A stretch of DNA of 64,000 nt from Microplitis mediator (GCF_029852145.1 NC_079976.1:18931117-18995116), one strand, 5' to 3'. Positions 21,998-34,981 are shown, counted from the first letter of the stretch. Notes: a model not told the origin generated them from the letters alone. Numbers and translations: made by a program.

Positions 21998-24420
21998 ATT
22001 AAGGGCGAGTTAAAAGGGTTCCAGGATGTCAAAAAATAATATTTTGTTAGGAGTGAGAGGGTTAATCAAATATGGCGGACAGTTGAAAATTGGGTTGCTG
22101 TATTTATCGCGTTTATTCGAATTAGGACAGATATTCTTAGTGATATTAGTATGTAGAGCAAGTTGACAGACCCCGAGGATGTCAAAAAAAAATATTTTGT
22201 TAGGAGTGAGAGGGTTAATCAAATATGGCGGACAGTTAAAAATTGGGTTGCTGTATTTATCGCGTTTATTCGAATTAGGACAGATATTCTTAGTGATATT
22301 AGTATGTAGAGCAAGTTGACAGACCCCGAGGATGTCAAAAAAAAATATTTTGTTAGGAGTGAGAGGGTTAATCAAATATGGCGGACAGTTAAAAATTGGG
22401 TTGCTGTATTTATCGCGTTTATTCGAATTAGGACAGATATTCTTAGTGATATTAGTATGTAGAGCAAGTTGACAGACCCCGAGGATGTCAAAAAAAAATA
22501 TTTTGTTAGGCGTGAGAGGGTTAATCAAATATGGCGGACAGTTAAAAATTGGGTTGCTGTATTTATCGCGTTTATTCGAATCAGGACAGATATTCTTAGT
22601 GATATCAGTATGTAGAGCAAGTTGACAGACCCCGAGGATGTCAAAAAAAAATATTTTGTTCGGAGTGAGAGGGTTAATCAAATGTGGCGGACAGTTGAAA
22701 ATTGGGTTGCTGTATTTATCGCGTTTATTCGAATTAGGACAGATATTCTTAGTGATATTAGTATGTAAAGCAAGTCGACAGACTCCGAGGATGTCAAAAA
22801 AAAATATTTTGTAAGGAGTGAAATGGTAAATTAAATATGACGGACGGCTGAAACGGGTCACTATGTATACGATATATATTTAAATTAGGACGGATTTTTT
22901 AAGGAAAATTTCAATTCAGGACAATTCGGGTGGGTACAACGAAGTCGAAAAAAAAAATTTGTGAGAAGTGAGAGGGTTTATGGCATATGGCAGACGGTTT
23001 AAAATTGGTTAACTGTATTTATCGCGATTATTTGAATTAGGACAGATATTCTCAGAGATATTTGAATTTAAGGCGAGTTGAAAGGGTCCCAGGATGTCAA
23101 AAAAAAATATTTTGTTAGGAGTGAGAGGGTAAATCAAATATGGTGGACCGTGGCAACTCGGGTCACTACGTATACGACATATATTAAAATTAGGACGGAT
23201 ATTTTTAGGAAAATTTCAATTTGGGACAAGTCGGGAGGGTCCAAGGTAGTCAAGAAATAACATTTTGTGCAAAGTGAATGAGTAAATCAAATATAGCGAA
23301 CGGTTGGAACTCGGCTCACTGCGTTATTATCGCCTTTATTCCAGTTGGGACGGATACTTCTGAGCATCATTTAATTCAGAGCGAGTCGAAAGGCTTCAAG
23401 GATGTCAAAAAAACAAATTTTATAACGAGTGATTGGGTAAATCAAATATGGTGGACGGTTGAAACTTGGGCCACTGTATTTATCGCGTTTATTTTAATTA
23501 GGACGGATAATCTTAGGGATATTCGAATTCAGGGCGAACCGAAAGGGTTCAAGGTTGTCAAAAAAAAAATACTTGGTGAGGAGTGAAAGGGTAAATCAAA
23601 GATGGCGGACGGTTGATAGTTGTGTCACTAAGTTTATGGCGTTAATATAAATCAAGTCGGATATTTCCGTGAATATTTAGATTTAGGACAATGTAGGAGA
23701 GTTCAACGGTGTAAGAAAAAAATATTTTGTGGGGAGGGAGAGGGTAAAACAAATATGGCGGACTGCGGAAATTTTGCGCAACGTGTTTATCGCTTTTATT
23801 TGGAATGAGACGGATATTCTTAAAAATCTCTGAATTTTGGACGTGTCAAAAGGGTCCACAGAAGTAGGAAAAAAAATATTTTGCAACGATTGAGAGGGTA
23901 AATCAAATATAGCAGACGGTTGAAAGTCGGGTTACTGTGTTTTTATTGCCTTTATTTAAATTGGGACGGATATTTCTAAGCATCTTTCAATTCAGGACAA
24001 GTCGAAAGGGTTCAAGGATGTCAAAAAAAAATATTTCATAACGAGTGAGAGGGTAAATCAAATATGGTGGACGGTTGACACTTGGGTCGCTGTGTTTTTA
24101 TCGCTTTTATTTAAATTGGGACAAATATCGTCGGGGTTATTTAAATTTGGGAAGAGTTGAGGGGGTCTAAGAAAGTAAAAAATAAAATATTTCATGGGCA
24201 GTGACAGGGTAAATTAAATGAAGCAGACGTCGAAACTTGGGTCACCTCGATCTTTTAGTTTTTCAATCAGGACAGATATTCTTCGCGATGACGGGACTTC
24301 CGATGCGGTGTTCAGATTCTTGAAAGCAAGCAAAAAAAGATTTCTCGTAAGGAGTGAAATGTTATTAAAATTCGGCTGGTATTTGAAACTTGGTTCACCC
24401 AGACCTGATTTTTGAAATTA
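21974..24420. repeat. Satellite array with 153-bp unit
   Basis: About sixteen head-to-tail units, each with GGATGTCAAAAAAAAATATT, GTGAGAGGGTTAATCAAATA and GGACAGATATTCTTAG. The five units at about 22010-22770 are nearly identical with an exact 153-bp period (AGACCCC at 22168, 22321, 22474, 22627). Units further right diverge steadily. This gradient suggests recent homogenisation at the left end. The minus-strand open frame of 283 codons across it exists because 153 is a multiple of three. Confidence 0.85.
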
Positions 24421-25045
24421 TTTTTGAAATGTTTTTTTTTACTTACTTTCTATTGCTTCCATTGAGAATCTTTCATTGTTGAAATTATCACTTTCATTAT
24501 GATAATTTATTTATTATTTTTATTAGGATTTTTTCGTTTTGCAAATAAATTGTACTTTTTTTTCTTCAATATGCTTTCTTAAAATGAATCAGTGGATTGT
24601 TAATGATTTTAACCAGAAAAACTTTCGGAATGTATCGGAGAAGAGAATATTTATGTTTATCCGCGTGAGTATGTACATCGCTTTAATCATTAAAAAGCAT
24701 TGATTAATTCTAAAAGATTAGATTGATTTTAATTTTTAGTACAATCATTTTAAAATTGTTAACAATTTTATAAAATTCAATTTATAACAATGTGTACTTT
24801 TATGTACGATATTACTTAGACGCTCATAATTGTTATAAGATTTCGCTAACTAATTGTTTTTTCAAAATAGAACTCAATTTTTTTCTAAAACTATGGAAGT
24901 AACAAAAGTTACAAAATTTTTTTGTGATTTGTGACGAGTTTTATCTAAGTAAAATATGGTCGCTGACTTTTGAAAAAATCATTTCGTAGCTTCAGGATTC
25001 TATCTTTCTGCTTTTGACGGACAAATCATTTTCGGAGTTACGGTT
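24421..25045. other. AT-rich spacer
   Basis: No coding region or clear repeat was found between the satellite and the nested elements. Confidence 0.5.
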
Positions 25046-25727
25046 TTAAGGGGGCCCGGTGGTCTAGCCGTCTAAAATTTAAGCTATTTTCAAAATTTTA
25101 TTTCTATATGAAGGTAATGACTAATGCTTTCAAACTTTCTTTACACTTATTCTATTACTTATCAACTACACAAAAATAAAAATCAAAACAAAAAACAAAT
25201 TTTTTTTAAATTAGAAAAAAGTGCTGAAGTTCCCCTCTCAAAAAAAAAATGGACCTGACTGGTGCTAGTCGATTGATCTCTCCCTCTGATCTGAAATAAA
25301 AAAAAAATTACGAATTTTTAATAAGTATAAGTGTAATTATCGTCGGAACTAGAATGAAAAAAAAAAATATTTGACAAAATGGCGCGTAGTTAAAAGTACG
25401 AATCTGAAACTCGTTTTGAAAAAAATTCTTTTAACTACGCGCCATTTTGTCAAAAATTTTTTTTTTTTTTTCATTTTAGTTCCGACGATAATTACACTTA
25501 TACTTATTAAAAATTCGTAATTTTTCTTTTATTTCAGATCAGAGGGACAGATCAATCGACCTGCACCAGTCAGGCCCATTTTTTAACTTCCCGCTAAGAA
25601 AATCGACGATTTTCGAAAAATTGGAAAGTTATTGTTTTCAACCCGATTTTCGAAAGTCGAGTTTTCATCAGATGTCGACGTTTTGAGGTCCTAAGAAGCT
25701 ATTCTGACTATTTTCAGAATGATGTCC

Positions 25728-25988
<261 letters not shown>

Positions 25989-26491
25989 CTCTTTGTAACT
26001 TTTAACTGATGAATCGATTTGGATGGTTGAGGTGGCAATCGAAAGAGCTTGTTGGCCCTCAACTTTCCTGAAAATTTCAGATCATTCGATCAAGCAGACT
26101 CGAAAATATTGGCGAATTACGAAAAAAAAATTTTGTTTTTTTGTTTTTTAGTGATTTCTCAGAAACGACTTGAATGATCGACTTCAAAATCTAATCAGCT
26201 CTAGAACTTTATAAGCCGCGTCAAATGCCACCTCGAACGTCACAATCGGTTTATTAGTTCAAAAGATATCGGCGCTGAAAAGTTAAAAAAATAACATAAA
26301 ATGTTATTTTTTCCGGATAAATCAAAATATAATGTACTAAATGTTTTTGAAATCATACCAACTCCTTTTGTTTATAGTCTCTTTCGATTATCATTTCATG
26401 TCATCTAACTTGTTCTTTAGTTTAAAAAAATATCATCAGCAAAAAATTGAGAAAATCCAGTTTTTAATGTTTTTCTCGGATATTTCATATA

Positions 26492-28332
26492 CACTGGTCA
26501 CAGAAATTAAGGGATAGAAAAAAAATCCGAAATTTTTAGGTGATTTTCAACATGCTGTAACTCAGTGAAAAATGGTCGTATAAAAAACCTAAAAAAAGCA
26601 AATTGTAGCCTCAAGTTTCTAGTTTTCAGATCTGGACCTCAAAATTTTTTATCATGTACGGTTCCGGAGTAATCATAAGAAAACCAACGAAAAAAAAAAT
26701 TTTCAAAATTTTTGCTGGTCTTTCAATACCTCTATGGGCGACAATAAATTTTTTTAAATAATCCGACTGTCTGACTTTTCTCGGAAATTTTATGCCCTTT
26801 AATTTGGTGGCCTTAAAAAGTCTCTACGACGATTTGGCGCCGAGTTATCATTGATCAAAGCAAAAAAGTCCATTTTGGCTTTGATAATCAATAACTCCGG
26901 ATGTATTGGTCGTACAGAGAATGGAAGCAGGGTTTTGAAAACTGGAAAACATTCTCTATAAGGCAAAATTAGTAGCATTTGATAGAAAAATTTTTTTTAA
27001 AGCGATATTGTTTGGTAAAAAATAGGTCAAAATTCACAAATTTAAGGATATTCGGAAATCTTGCTATAACTTTGGATATAACGGATGAACAAAGGATATC
27101 TTCGACTTTTTTTCAACCTCAAAGTGTCCTGAAAAAACCCTGAAAATTTCAAATCGCTGCGATTTTTCTTTCTTAGTGCCCCGAAGCTTTAAATTTATCA
27201 ATTTTGTCAAAAATCACCATAATTGGTAGTTTCTCGGTTTTTGTTCATTTTTTCGATTTGAAAATGGTTTTTTTACCGATAATCTTCATTTCTTTGATCA
27301 AAAAGATCGATTATCGAAAAAAATTGAAAAAAAACAAATTTTGAAAAAAAATTTTTTTTTTCAAAATTTTTTTTTCAAAAATTTTTTTTTTTCAAATTTT
27401 TTTTTTCTGTTGTATCTGCGATGATTTATCATTGTCAAAAAAAATTCCTAAAATTTTTTTTACCGCTGTAACTGCGTCTGCTTTAAATGTCAACTTAACA
27501 AACATACGCTTTAAGTAACTTTAATGCCGGCGGTAAAAAAAATTTTAGGAATTTTTTTTGACAATGATAAATCATTGCAGATACAACAGAAAAAAAAAAT
27601 TTGAAAAAAAAAAAAATTTAGAAAAAAAAAATTTTGAAAAAAAAAATTTTTTTTCAAAATTTGTTTTTTTTCAATTTTTTTCGATAATCGATCTTTTTGA
27701 TCAAAGAAATGAAGATTATCGGTAAAAAAACCATTTTCAAATCGAAAAAATGAACAAAAACCGAGAAACTACCAATTATGGTGATTTTTGACAAAATCGA
27801 TATTTTTTACCAAACAATATCGCTTTAAAAAAAATTTTTCTATCAAATGCCACTAATTTTGCCTTATAGAGAATGTTTTCCAGTTTTCAAAACCCTGCTT
27901 CCATTCTCTGTACGACCAATACATCCGGAGTTATTGATTATCAAAGCCAAAATGGACTTTTTTGCTTTGATCAATGATAACTCGGCGCCAAATCGTCGTA
28001 AAGACTTTTTAAGGCCATCAAATTAAAGGGCATAAAATTTCGGAGAAAAGTCAGACAGTCAGATTATTTAAAAAAAATTATTGTCACCCATAGAGGTATT
28101 GAAAGACCAGCAAAAATTTTGAAAATTTTTTTTTCGTAGGTTTTCTTATGATTACTCCGGAACCGTACATGATAAAAAATTTTGAGGTCCAGATCTGAAA
28201 ACTAGAAACTTAAGGCTACAATTTGCTTTTTTTAGGTTTTTTATACGACCATTTTTCACTGAGTTACAGCATGTTGAAAATCACCTAAAAATTTCGGATT
28301 TTTTTTCTATCCCTTAATTTCTGTGACCAGTG
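26492..28332. mobile_element. 1.84-kb near-perfect palindromic mariner-type element
   Basis: Arms of ~970 bp are almost exact inverted copies around a ~60-bp centre near 27,500. The ends are CACTGGTCACAGAAATTAAG and its complement, with TA on both sides (26490-26491, 28333-28334). TIR form and TA target suggest Tc1/mariner mobilisation. There is no transposase frame. The small difference between arms suggests a young or recently repaired structure. Confidence 0.8.
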
Positions 28333-28976
28333 TATTATTGCTCTGACCTAAGTCGAAACTCATACAAATCTTGATTTTGTTCACTGACATTGATTTCTGC
28401 CTCGATTCATTTATTTCATTAAACATAATCGAGAATAAAAATTACAAAACCGCTTCTTCATTAACAATTTTCGATTCTTAACTTGTCAAACTTTAGCATA
28501 AAACGCAACTTGGTAGAGCTTGAAAAGCTCATAAAAAATAATCGCAGGTAATAGCATTTTTGATCTAGAAGAGCTCGAAAATATATTTAGAGTAATGTTT
28601 TCAAGCTCCTTGAGCTCGAAAACAGCGGGAAGTTTTGGGGCTCGCTCACAGGGTCAACCGACGCCCAGATTTTTTTTTTTTTGAGACGGGAACTTCAGCA
28701 CTATTTTTCTAATTTAAAAAATTTTTTTTGATTTTCATTTTTGTGTAGTTGATAAGTAATAGAATAAGTGTAATAAAAATTTGGAAGCGTCAGTCATTAC
28801 CTTCGTATAGAAATAAAATTTTTTTAAATAGTTTCAATTTTGGGCCGCTAGATCCCCTTAATGCAATATAAAAAAATATTGCAGAAAAATTTTTCGAAAA
28901 TCATTCTCTTGCTTTTCGGTCTCAAATCATTTTTTCCAAGTAATTGATCATATGAACGAAATCATCTGTTAATTAA

Positions 28977-29698
28977 GGGGGAAAATACGTGTAGAAGGAC
29001 GTTTTCATGCTGATTTTTTATTTACTTTTTTTAAAGTATAAAAATTAATGTTATCTATTGAAACTATCAGGTTATTTTCTACATATATTTATATTCTTTC
29101 ATATTTTACAACAATATAACTTAAAAAGTAGCGAAGATATCAGCTGATACATATCGTAGGTTGACATCCGACTTAGCAGTTGGTGTGAAGTATGAAAGCC
29201 ACAATTTTTATCTGAAATCAATGGCACAGAAAAATTACTTTTCTTTATACGATTACGCTGAATATGAAACTCAATTATAAGCGATATTTTTAATTAAACT
29301 AATTTTTTTTTTAATAAACAATGTATGAAAAAATGGTAAAAAAACACGACTTTTTTTCACAACCCTCTAAAAAATGCAAATTCTTACTTTTTTTTTTGAA
29401 TTGAGGTTCATATAGAAGATACACATATAAAAAAGTAGTTTTTCTGTGCCATTGATTTCAGATAAAAATTGTGTCTTCTATACTGCACACTAACTGCTTA
29501 GTCGTTTGACAACCTACGATGTGTATCAGCTGATATTTCCGCTATTTGTTAAGTTATATTGTCGTTTAATACGAAAAAATACTTATAAATAGATCTATTA
29601 AATCTCCGATACTTTGAATAAATAATATTAATTTTTTATACCTTTACAGAATTAATGAAAATCAGCATAAAAATTGCTTTCTACACGTATTTCCCCCC
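28977..29698. mobile_element. 722-bp foldback MITE with TTAA flanks
   Basis: TTAA at 28973-28976 and 29699-29702. The inverted arms (GGGGGAAAATACGTGTAGAA against TTCTACACGTATTTCCCC complement) extend for ~270 bp each, including the GTATCAGCTGATA palindromes at 29137 and 29522. It is noncoding. The TTAA target and G-rich ends resemble the neighbouring element at 25050, but the sequence is different. Confidence 0.75.
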
Positions 29699-29749
29699 TT
29701 AAGCTCGTAAAAAATCACCGACAAATTTGTAAATTTTGGTTGCTCCCTT

Positions 29750-29861
29750 CACAGTAAAAAATTTTGTATCATTGCGTCAAAAAATTTTGTGTTAAAAATT
29801 TTCATGTTAAATATTTAACACTGAGTTTTTTGACGCAATGACGCAAAGTTTTTTTACTGTG
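29750..29861. mobile_element. 112-bp MITE
   Basis: Starts CACAGTAAAAAATTTTG and ends with the near complement ACTGTG. The ~35-bp inverted ends include CATTGCGTCAAAAAA and TTTTTTGACGCAATG. Confidence 0.7.
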
Positions 29862-29904
29862 TTCATTTAATCGAGAATTGTGTTTCAAATTTTTTAAAAT
29901 TTTT

Positions 29905-31035
29905 TTATTTTCGTCTTGTCACGTAATGGTCGTTCACTAATAAATATTTTAGAGATGCGCAGTATTGAAATGTACTGTTGAAATAAATTGGCGGTTCAGT
30001 TGATTCGATCGGCTTGTCAATTTCTATATCTCTGTCTTCTCCTTCATTCTTATCAAAAAATATTTTCCGGAATTTTACTGTCGAGGATTTTGCGCGTTCT
30101 AATTTTTTTTCATTCCAAAGAAGTTTAGCGATACCTTTTCTTGAGTTGTTCATATCACTTTCATCGAATGGACACAAGGAATTTGTAACGATGCAATGAA
30201 CCCAAGTAAGTACATGAACGCCACAATTATCCCACGACTCTCCCGGATTGGTAGTTTGTAAAAGCACATCTCCTGGTTTCACAAGTCTCCATTCCTTACT
30301 AATCAATTTATGATCTTCTTTCCAATATTCTTTTACTAATGTACAATAACCTTTAATTAATTTTTCCGGTACTTTTCTTGTTTTCCACATAGAATCAATA
30401 TACAAAAATATTTTATGGTCTTTTACGGTAATTAAAAGTGTCCAGTGATTGTTATGATATATAGGCGAAACCCACACACCGTATGATCCTATTTTCACGC
30501 TTTCAGCCCAGCATCTGAATCCATTCCCTAATTTTTTTCTATCCATCAGATCAGTAGAAAAAAATGTTTCTAGAACTAATACTTTAAAATTTTTTAATCT
30601 TGCCATATCTTCAAATAATTTTAAAGTAGCATTTATTATATTGTCGTCTAGTTTTTCATTTTTTTTTAACGTTTCAAAACTTTTTTTTGTTAAATGGATG
30701 CCATAAATAATTTTGTCGTTATCTGGAAAATTCTTTGAATATTGGATGGTGTTAGAAAATAGATTTATAAATGTGTCAGTTTTTTTGTGGTAAGAATATC
30801 TTATTTTAGATGCATGAATTTCATTTTCTGTAGTCATTTTATTTAAGTCGTTGGTATCATCACAGTTTTCTGTCATGATTTTAACATTTTCTTCTAATTT
30901 AGTATCAACAATATCCTTCTTTAATTTTTTATTTTTTTTTTCGCAATCATAAGGCAATGTTTTGAATCTTTGCTGCGTAAAGTATGCCCCACCTTTTGAT
31001 CGATCCCAATTCGGACTATCTATATTTTTCTCAAT
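29905..31035 (-). CDS. Ulp1/C48-type cysteine protease
   Basis: The frame is open from 31035 (after a TAA) to the stop at 29905. No ATG occurs before the region shown as residue 1, so a 5' exon or truncation is likely. Counting from base 30957, the catalytic set is His171 (HNNHWTLLI), Asp188 (YIDSMW), Gln234 and Cys245 (DNCGVHVL), with typical spacing for SUMO-type (Ulp1) peptidases, which remove ubiquitin-like proteins. The N-terminal ~120 residues are Lys-rich. Such proteases occur both as host genes and on DNA transposons. No transposase partner is visible nearby. Confidence 0.7.
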   Translation of the reverse strand: MEKNIDSPNWDRSKGGAYFTQQRFKTLPYDCEKKNKKLKKDIVDTKLEENVKIMTENCDDTNDLNKMTTENEIHASKIRYSYHKKTDTFINLFSNTIQYSKNFPDNDKIIYGIHLTKKSFETLKKNEKLDDNIINATLKLFEDMARLKNFKVLVLETFFSTDLMDRKKLGNGFRCWAESVKIGSYGVWVSPIYHNNHWTLLITVKDHKIFLYIDSMWKTRKVPEKLIKGYCTLVKEYWKEDHKLISKEWRLVKPGDVLLQTTNPGESWDNCGVHVLTWVHCIVTNSLCPFDESDMNNSRKGIAKLLWNEKKLERAKSSTVKFRKIFFDKNEGEDRDIEIDKPIESTEPPIYFNSTFQYCASLKYLLVNDHYVTRRK

Positions 31036-31849
31036 TTATCTATAAATTGTCTTATTGAGAGGTTTGCATGTTTAGGTTTCCACTATATTTAAATGGTGGA
31101 CCACCCTTCGCTAGCAAAAATCCAATCGTCTACGTAATCTACCTGGTTTTCTTCTAATTCTACGTTTTTCCTTTTTTTTTTCTTCATTCTGTCTCTGTCT
31201 TTCTGTTTGTAACGTGATTTTAAACTATAAATTTTACGATCGAATTGAATTCTTGTACATTAAACTAAAGAAAAATGCATTTTCCATAGTTATCTGGAAA
31301 TATAAATCATAAATTCACCAATTGTGATGTAAGATTTAAATTAATTTTTATTTAATACACAAATCCAAATACATTGTCAATTATAAGAATAAGAACAATG
31401 AAATGACAATATCTAATACTAATTGACTGTTATTCAATAATTTTATCTCATTTTGACTGTTGTGATTGAGTAATATCACATATTGATAGTTTTTTTAGTA
31501 TTTTAATCTAAATCATATTAATTTACTTTTTTATAGAACTTTCTTCTAAAATTATTATAAATTTTTACAGTTAATAAACTATATTGACTCAAAAATTATA
31601 ATTACCAAATAAAGTATTAAAATTTTTGTTGTTTAAACAATATAATATTTTTGTTTATACTGAATTAGATTAGTTATTTTTTAATTAAAATTATTTTTAT
31701 AAATAATCAACAATTATCAATAATCTTATATGACTATAATTATATCACTTTCGTCAATATTTCTTTCAATATTTTAAAAATATTATCAACATATATTATT
31801 TGATAAGACGTAAACTTTAATATTTTTTTAGCAACGATAATTAAAACAA
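31036..31849. other. AT-rich spacer
   Basis: No gene found. A minus-strand polypyrimidine stretch near 31165-31190 is the only notable compositional feature. Confidence 0.5.
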
Positions 31850-34342
31850 TTATTCTTCGTAATCGCTGTCAACCGGAGCCTTATTATAACAATCCTTACA
31901 AATATAAGTAGTGTGTTCCCCGCAGACTGCTTTACTACATATTGCACACAACGATTTACTTTTACGGTTTAGTCTTCTGGGACAAAAATTACACAATACT
32001 CTTTCGTTGCTCTTGATCTGACTCGGTATATTATTTGGTTGACATATTTCAAGATGAATTTTGATGGAATCACGAAGTTCTCGAGGCAACGAGAGACACT
32101 CAGACCTTTTCATCATCAATGGCTTAGTCAGTTCTTCGACCAGTATCTTCGAGTACTCTTTTCTTTTTATTTTTTTCCGGTATTTAGTTCATATATTATC
32201 CGACTATTAATCCCTGCAATATTTAACAGTGTAAAAAAAGCTGTTAATGGCCATCTACAGCTCGAACGTGAGACGCTGTAAGTAGCTTTTAATTTATCAA
32301 CGGTGTCTACTTCAGCTTCATGCACATTGTAAAAGGTAATGATTTCAGGTTTTTTACGATCTCTAGACTCTGAATCAATAGTGTCAGAAGTGTGCATGGA
32401 CAAAATTAAAGGTACATTCTTATTCTTCTTTGGTACGTAAGACACAAGCGTAATACTTTTCTGGTGAAATCCAAACAAACTCGAATAGATGGTTCTCTTT
32501 TTTATTGCTGAAGCTTCTCTAAATAGAAGTGGTAGCTCTTTCTTGTTTTTTAACTTCCCGCTAAGAAAATTGTAAATTTTCAAAAATTCGGGAAGTTATT
32601 GGTTTCGGTCCGATTTACGAAAATCGAATTTCCAAGAGATGTCGACGTTTCGAGGTCCTAGGAAGCTATCCTGACTAATTTCACGATGATGTCCGAGTGT
32701 ATGTATGTGTGTACGTACGTACGTACGTATGTATGTATGTAAATATTCATAACTCTTGAACGGATGAACCGATTTTGATCGTTGAGGTGTCATTCGACGC
32801 GGCTTGTTAATGTCTTGAAGCCGTAAAAATTTGAACTTAATCGGTAGGGTGCGTTCAGAGATATTTCAAAAATGAAATTTTTTCGAAAATGTTTTATTTG
32901 GATAACTTTTAATTTGCTCGATGGATTGATTCCAAAATCTAATCAGCTCTAAAACTCTATAAGCCGCGTCGAATGCCACCTCAACCATCAAAATCGGTTC
33001 ATTCGTTCAAGAGAAACCGTTGACGAAAGAATTCAAAAAAAAATTTTTCCTTGGTTTTTTTGAAATTTCTCAGAAACGGCTAAATAAATCAATTTCAAAA
33101 TTTGATCAGCTTCAGAACTTGATAAAACGCGTCGATTGCCACCTCAAACATCAAAATCGGTTAATTCGTTCGCGAGATATCGTGGGAGAAAGAAATGCTA
33201 AAAAATGGGTTTTTACAAAACAATGGCATACAAAAGTATTTGCGAGCTCGAAGAGCTCGAAAATGTATTCACAATAAATGTATTCTCAACGAGCTCGAAA
33301 ACAGCGGGAAGTTTTGGGGCTGGCCCGCAGGGTCAACTGACAGACCGATTTTTTTAATTGTTCCAACCACTGTGGTATTAAAATTTTCTAGTAAATCTAC
33401 GACAAGAGGGAATAGACGTAAATCAATTGTCCGTAGTGATGTTTCTTCCACTATTGAAAATAGGTTCTGAGACGCGCTTGACAACACTCGCAGATGAATT
33501 ATCTTTTTGAAATTCTCCTCCTGGTTGTTTTCTCATATACATTTCTATGTTGACTATATAATTGTTCGTAACATCAACTACAGCAAAAGTTTTTAGGCCA
33601 TACCTATCAGGTTTTTTTGGAAGGTATTGCCGAAAACTACATTTGCCTCGAAAAGCTGAAATCATTTCATCTATTGTTAGCTAGGAGTATACATTTCTCT
33701 ACACTTTCGAGAAAAGTCTTCCCAAATATAACGAATTGGTGTAAACTTGTCAACTTTTTTTCTCTCTAATCTTGTTTCCAAGTCATCAAAACGTAAAACC
33801 CGCAATAATGTAGCAAATCTGTTTGAGCTCATAACTAATCTAAAACATTTAGGAGAAAAATCATCCTTTGACCATAGATCTAAAATATTTACATGCGACA
33901 TTTTCAGAATACCAGCAAGATACAAAACTCCAAATAATGCACGTACTTCATCCCTATTTGTAGGTGGACAGTCTCTATCTCTACCATATTTTTCTCTTAA
34001 TTCTGTTAATTTTAAATTAGTAAACTTAACAATTATATCTATTGTTTCATCGGGAAAAAATAATTGCCAACAGTTGACTATTGTCATGCAATTTTTGGCT
34101 GCATCATTTACACCAGCACTTGGAGTGATAAGGTTACGTTTTAGAGTTCTCGATGACGGCAATGGCTTTTTGAACCATTTAGTCTGCTTATCCTTTCCAA
34201 TAAAATAACTGCCCGAATCTTCATTGTCTGATGAATCGTCAACTGAAGCTTGGTCTCCATCAGATTCCGAATCTTCATTTTGTTGTTCATGTTGTTGTTC
34301 TTCATCAGAATCAATATCCGAGCAATCACTCTGATCATCCAA
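31850..34342 (-). pseudogene. piggyBac transposase, broken
   Basis: On the minus strand the pieces are: an acidic N-terminus and first domain (34342-33677); LTIDEMISAFRGKC with the first Asp (~33670); VVDVTNNYIVNIEMY with the second Asp; GRNITTDN then a stop; LENFNTTVVGTIKK; an 800-bp MITE insertion (32552-33348); then KELPLLF and VDTVDKLKATYSVSR with the third Asp and SCRWPLTAFF. It ends in a Cys-rich finger (CNFCPRR...CAICSKAVCGEH...CKDC). These match the DDD and C-terminal ring of piggyBac transposases. There are at least one frameshift (~33670), one stop and a frame change (~33440), plus the insertion. It is certainly inactive. Confidence 0.8.
32552..33348 (+). mobile_element. Microsatellite MITE, copy 2 (inside piggyBac)
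   Basis: Starts AACTTCCCGCTAAGAAAATT, has a GTGT/GTAC/GTAT array (32697-32742) after the same GATGATGTCCGAGTGT lead, and ends GCAGGGTCAACTGACAGACCGA. T tracts lie on both sides (TTTTTT before, TTTTTTT after), made from the A-run of the piggyBac codons for Lys-Lys-Asn-Lys-Lys. This dates it after the piggyBac copy. Confidence 0.85.
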
Positions 34343-34394
34343 TAATTGAGTTGCCCAAATTGGTATTATTTGTCTAAGTGTAAGTTGTCATTGT

Positions 34395-34490
34395 CATGAA
34401 TCGTCGCGGGGATGAATTGTCGGGGATGAATTTTCGGGGATGAAATGTTTTGGGACCAAAACGCAGTGAACCCATTTGACTTTATTTATT
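34395..34490. repeat. GGGGATGAA subterminal repeats
   Basis: Three copies of CGGGGATGAA(T/A) in 50 bp, just beyond the 5' end of the piggyBac gene. Subterminal repeats near TIRs are usual in piggyBac elements. The TTAA-flanked terminus itself was not identified. Confidence 0.45.
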
Positions 34491-34981
34491 AAATTAAAAT
34501 AAAATAAAATTTAAACAATAAATATTTACATTACCTTAATATTTTAACCTTTAAATATAATAATAATATTACTTGTCACTTGTCACACAAATAGTGATGT
34601 ACTTAAAAAAAAATATTTATAGTAATTAAATACACTATTTAATTATTTACTTAATTAATTATAACAAAATTATCACAATAAATAAATAAATACTACAATG
34701 TTGTATGGAATTTGTTGTTATTGACAGCCATGATGCTATTTTATAGTTTTACCAATCGCCGCTTGAGAGAACTCGGCTATCTGGCAACCCTGTACTAAAC
34801 ATTTACTGCACGATTTCAGTCGCGTAATGAGCAGATCACCGCATTTACCTAATCTTGTTGCATTGAAAAATTAATATTTAATTCCCTGAGCTAAACATCG
34901 TAATAAAATTGATTGTAATAAATTATAGGATATTTGAAAAACGAATACTATTTATTGTGAACTTGTAACATACATAGTTAT
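34491..34981. other. AT-rich spacer
   Basis: No gene found. One short GC-richer patch at 34750-34850 has no recognisable content. Confidence 0.5.

Noticed and set aside
32039..32281. Plus-strand ORF within the piggyBac region
   Set aside because: Antisense shadow of the transposase gene.
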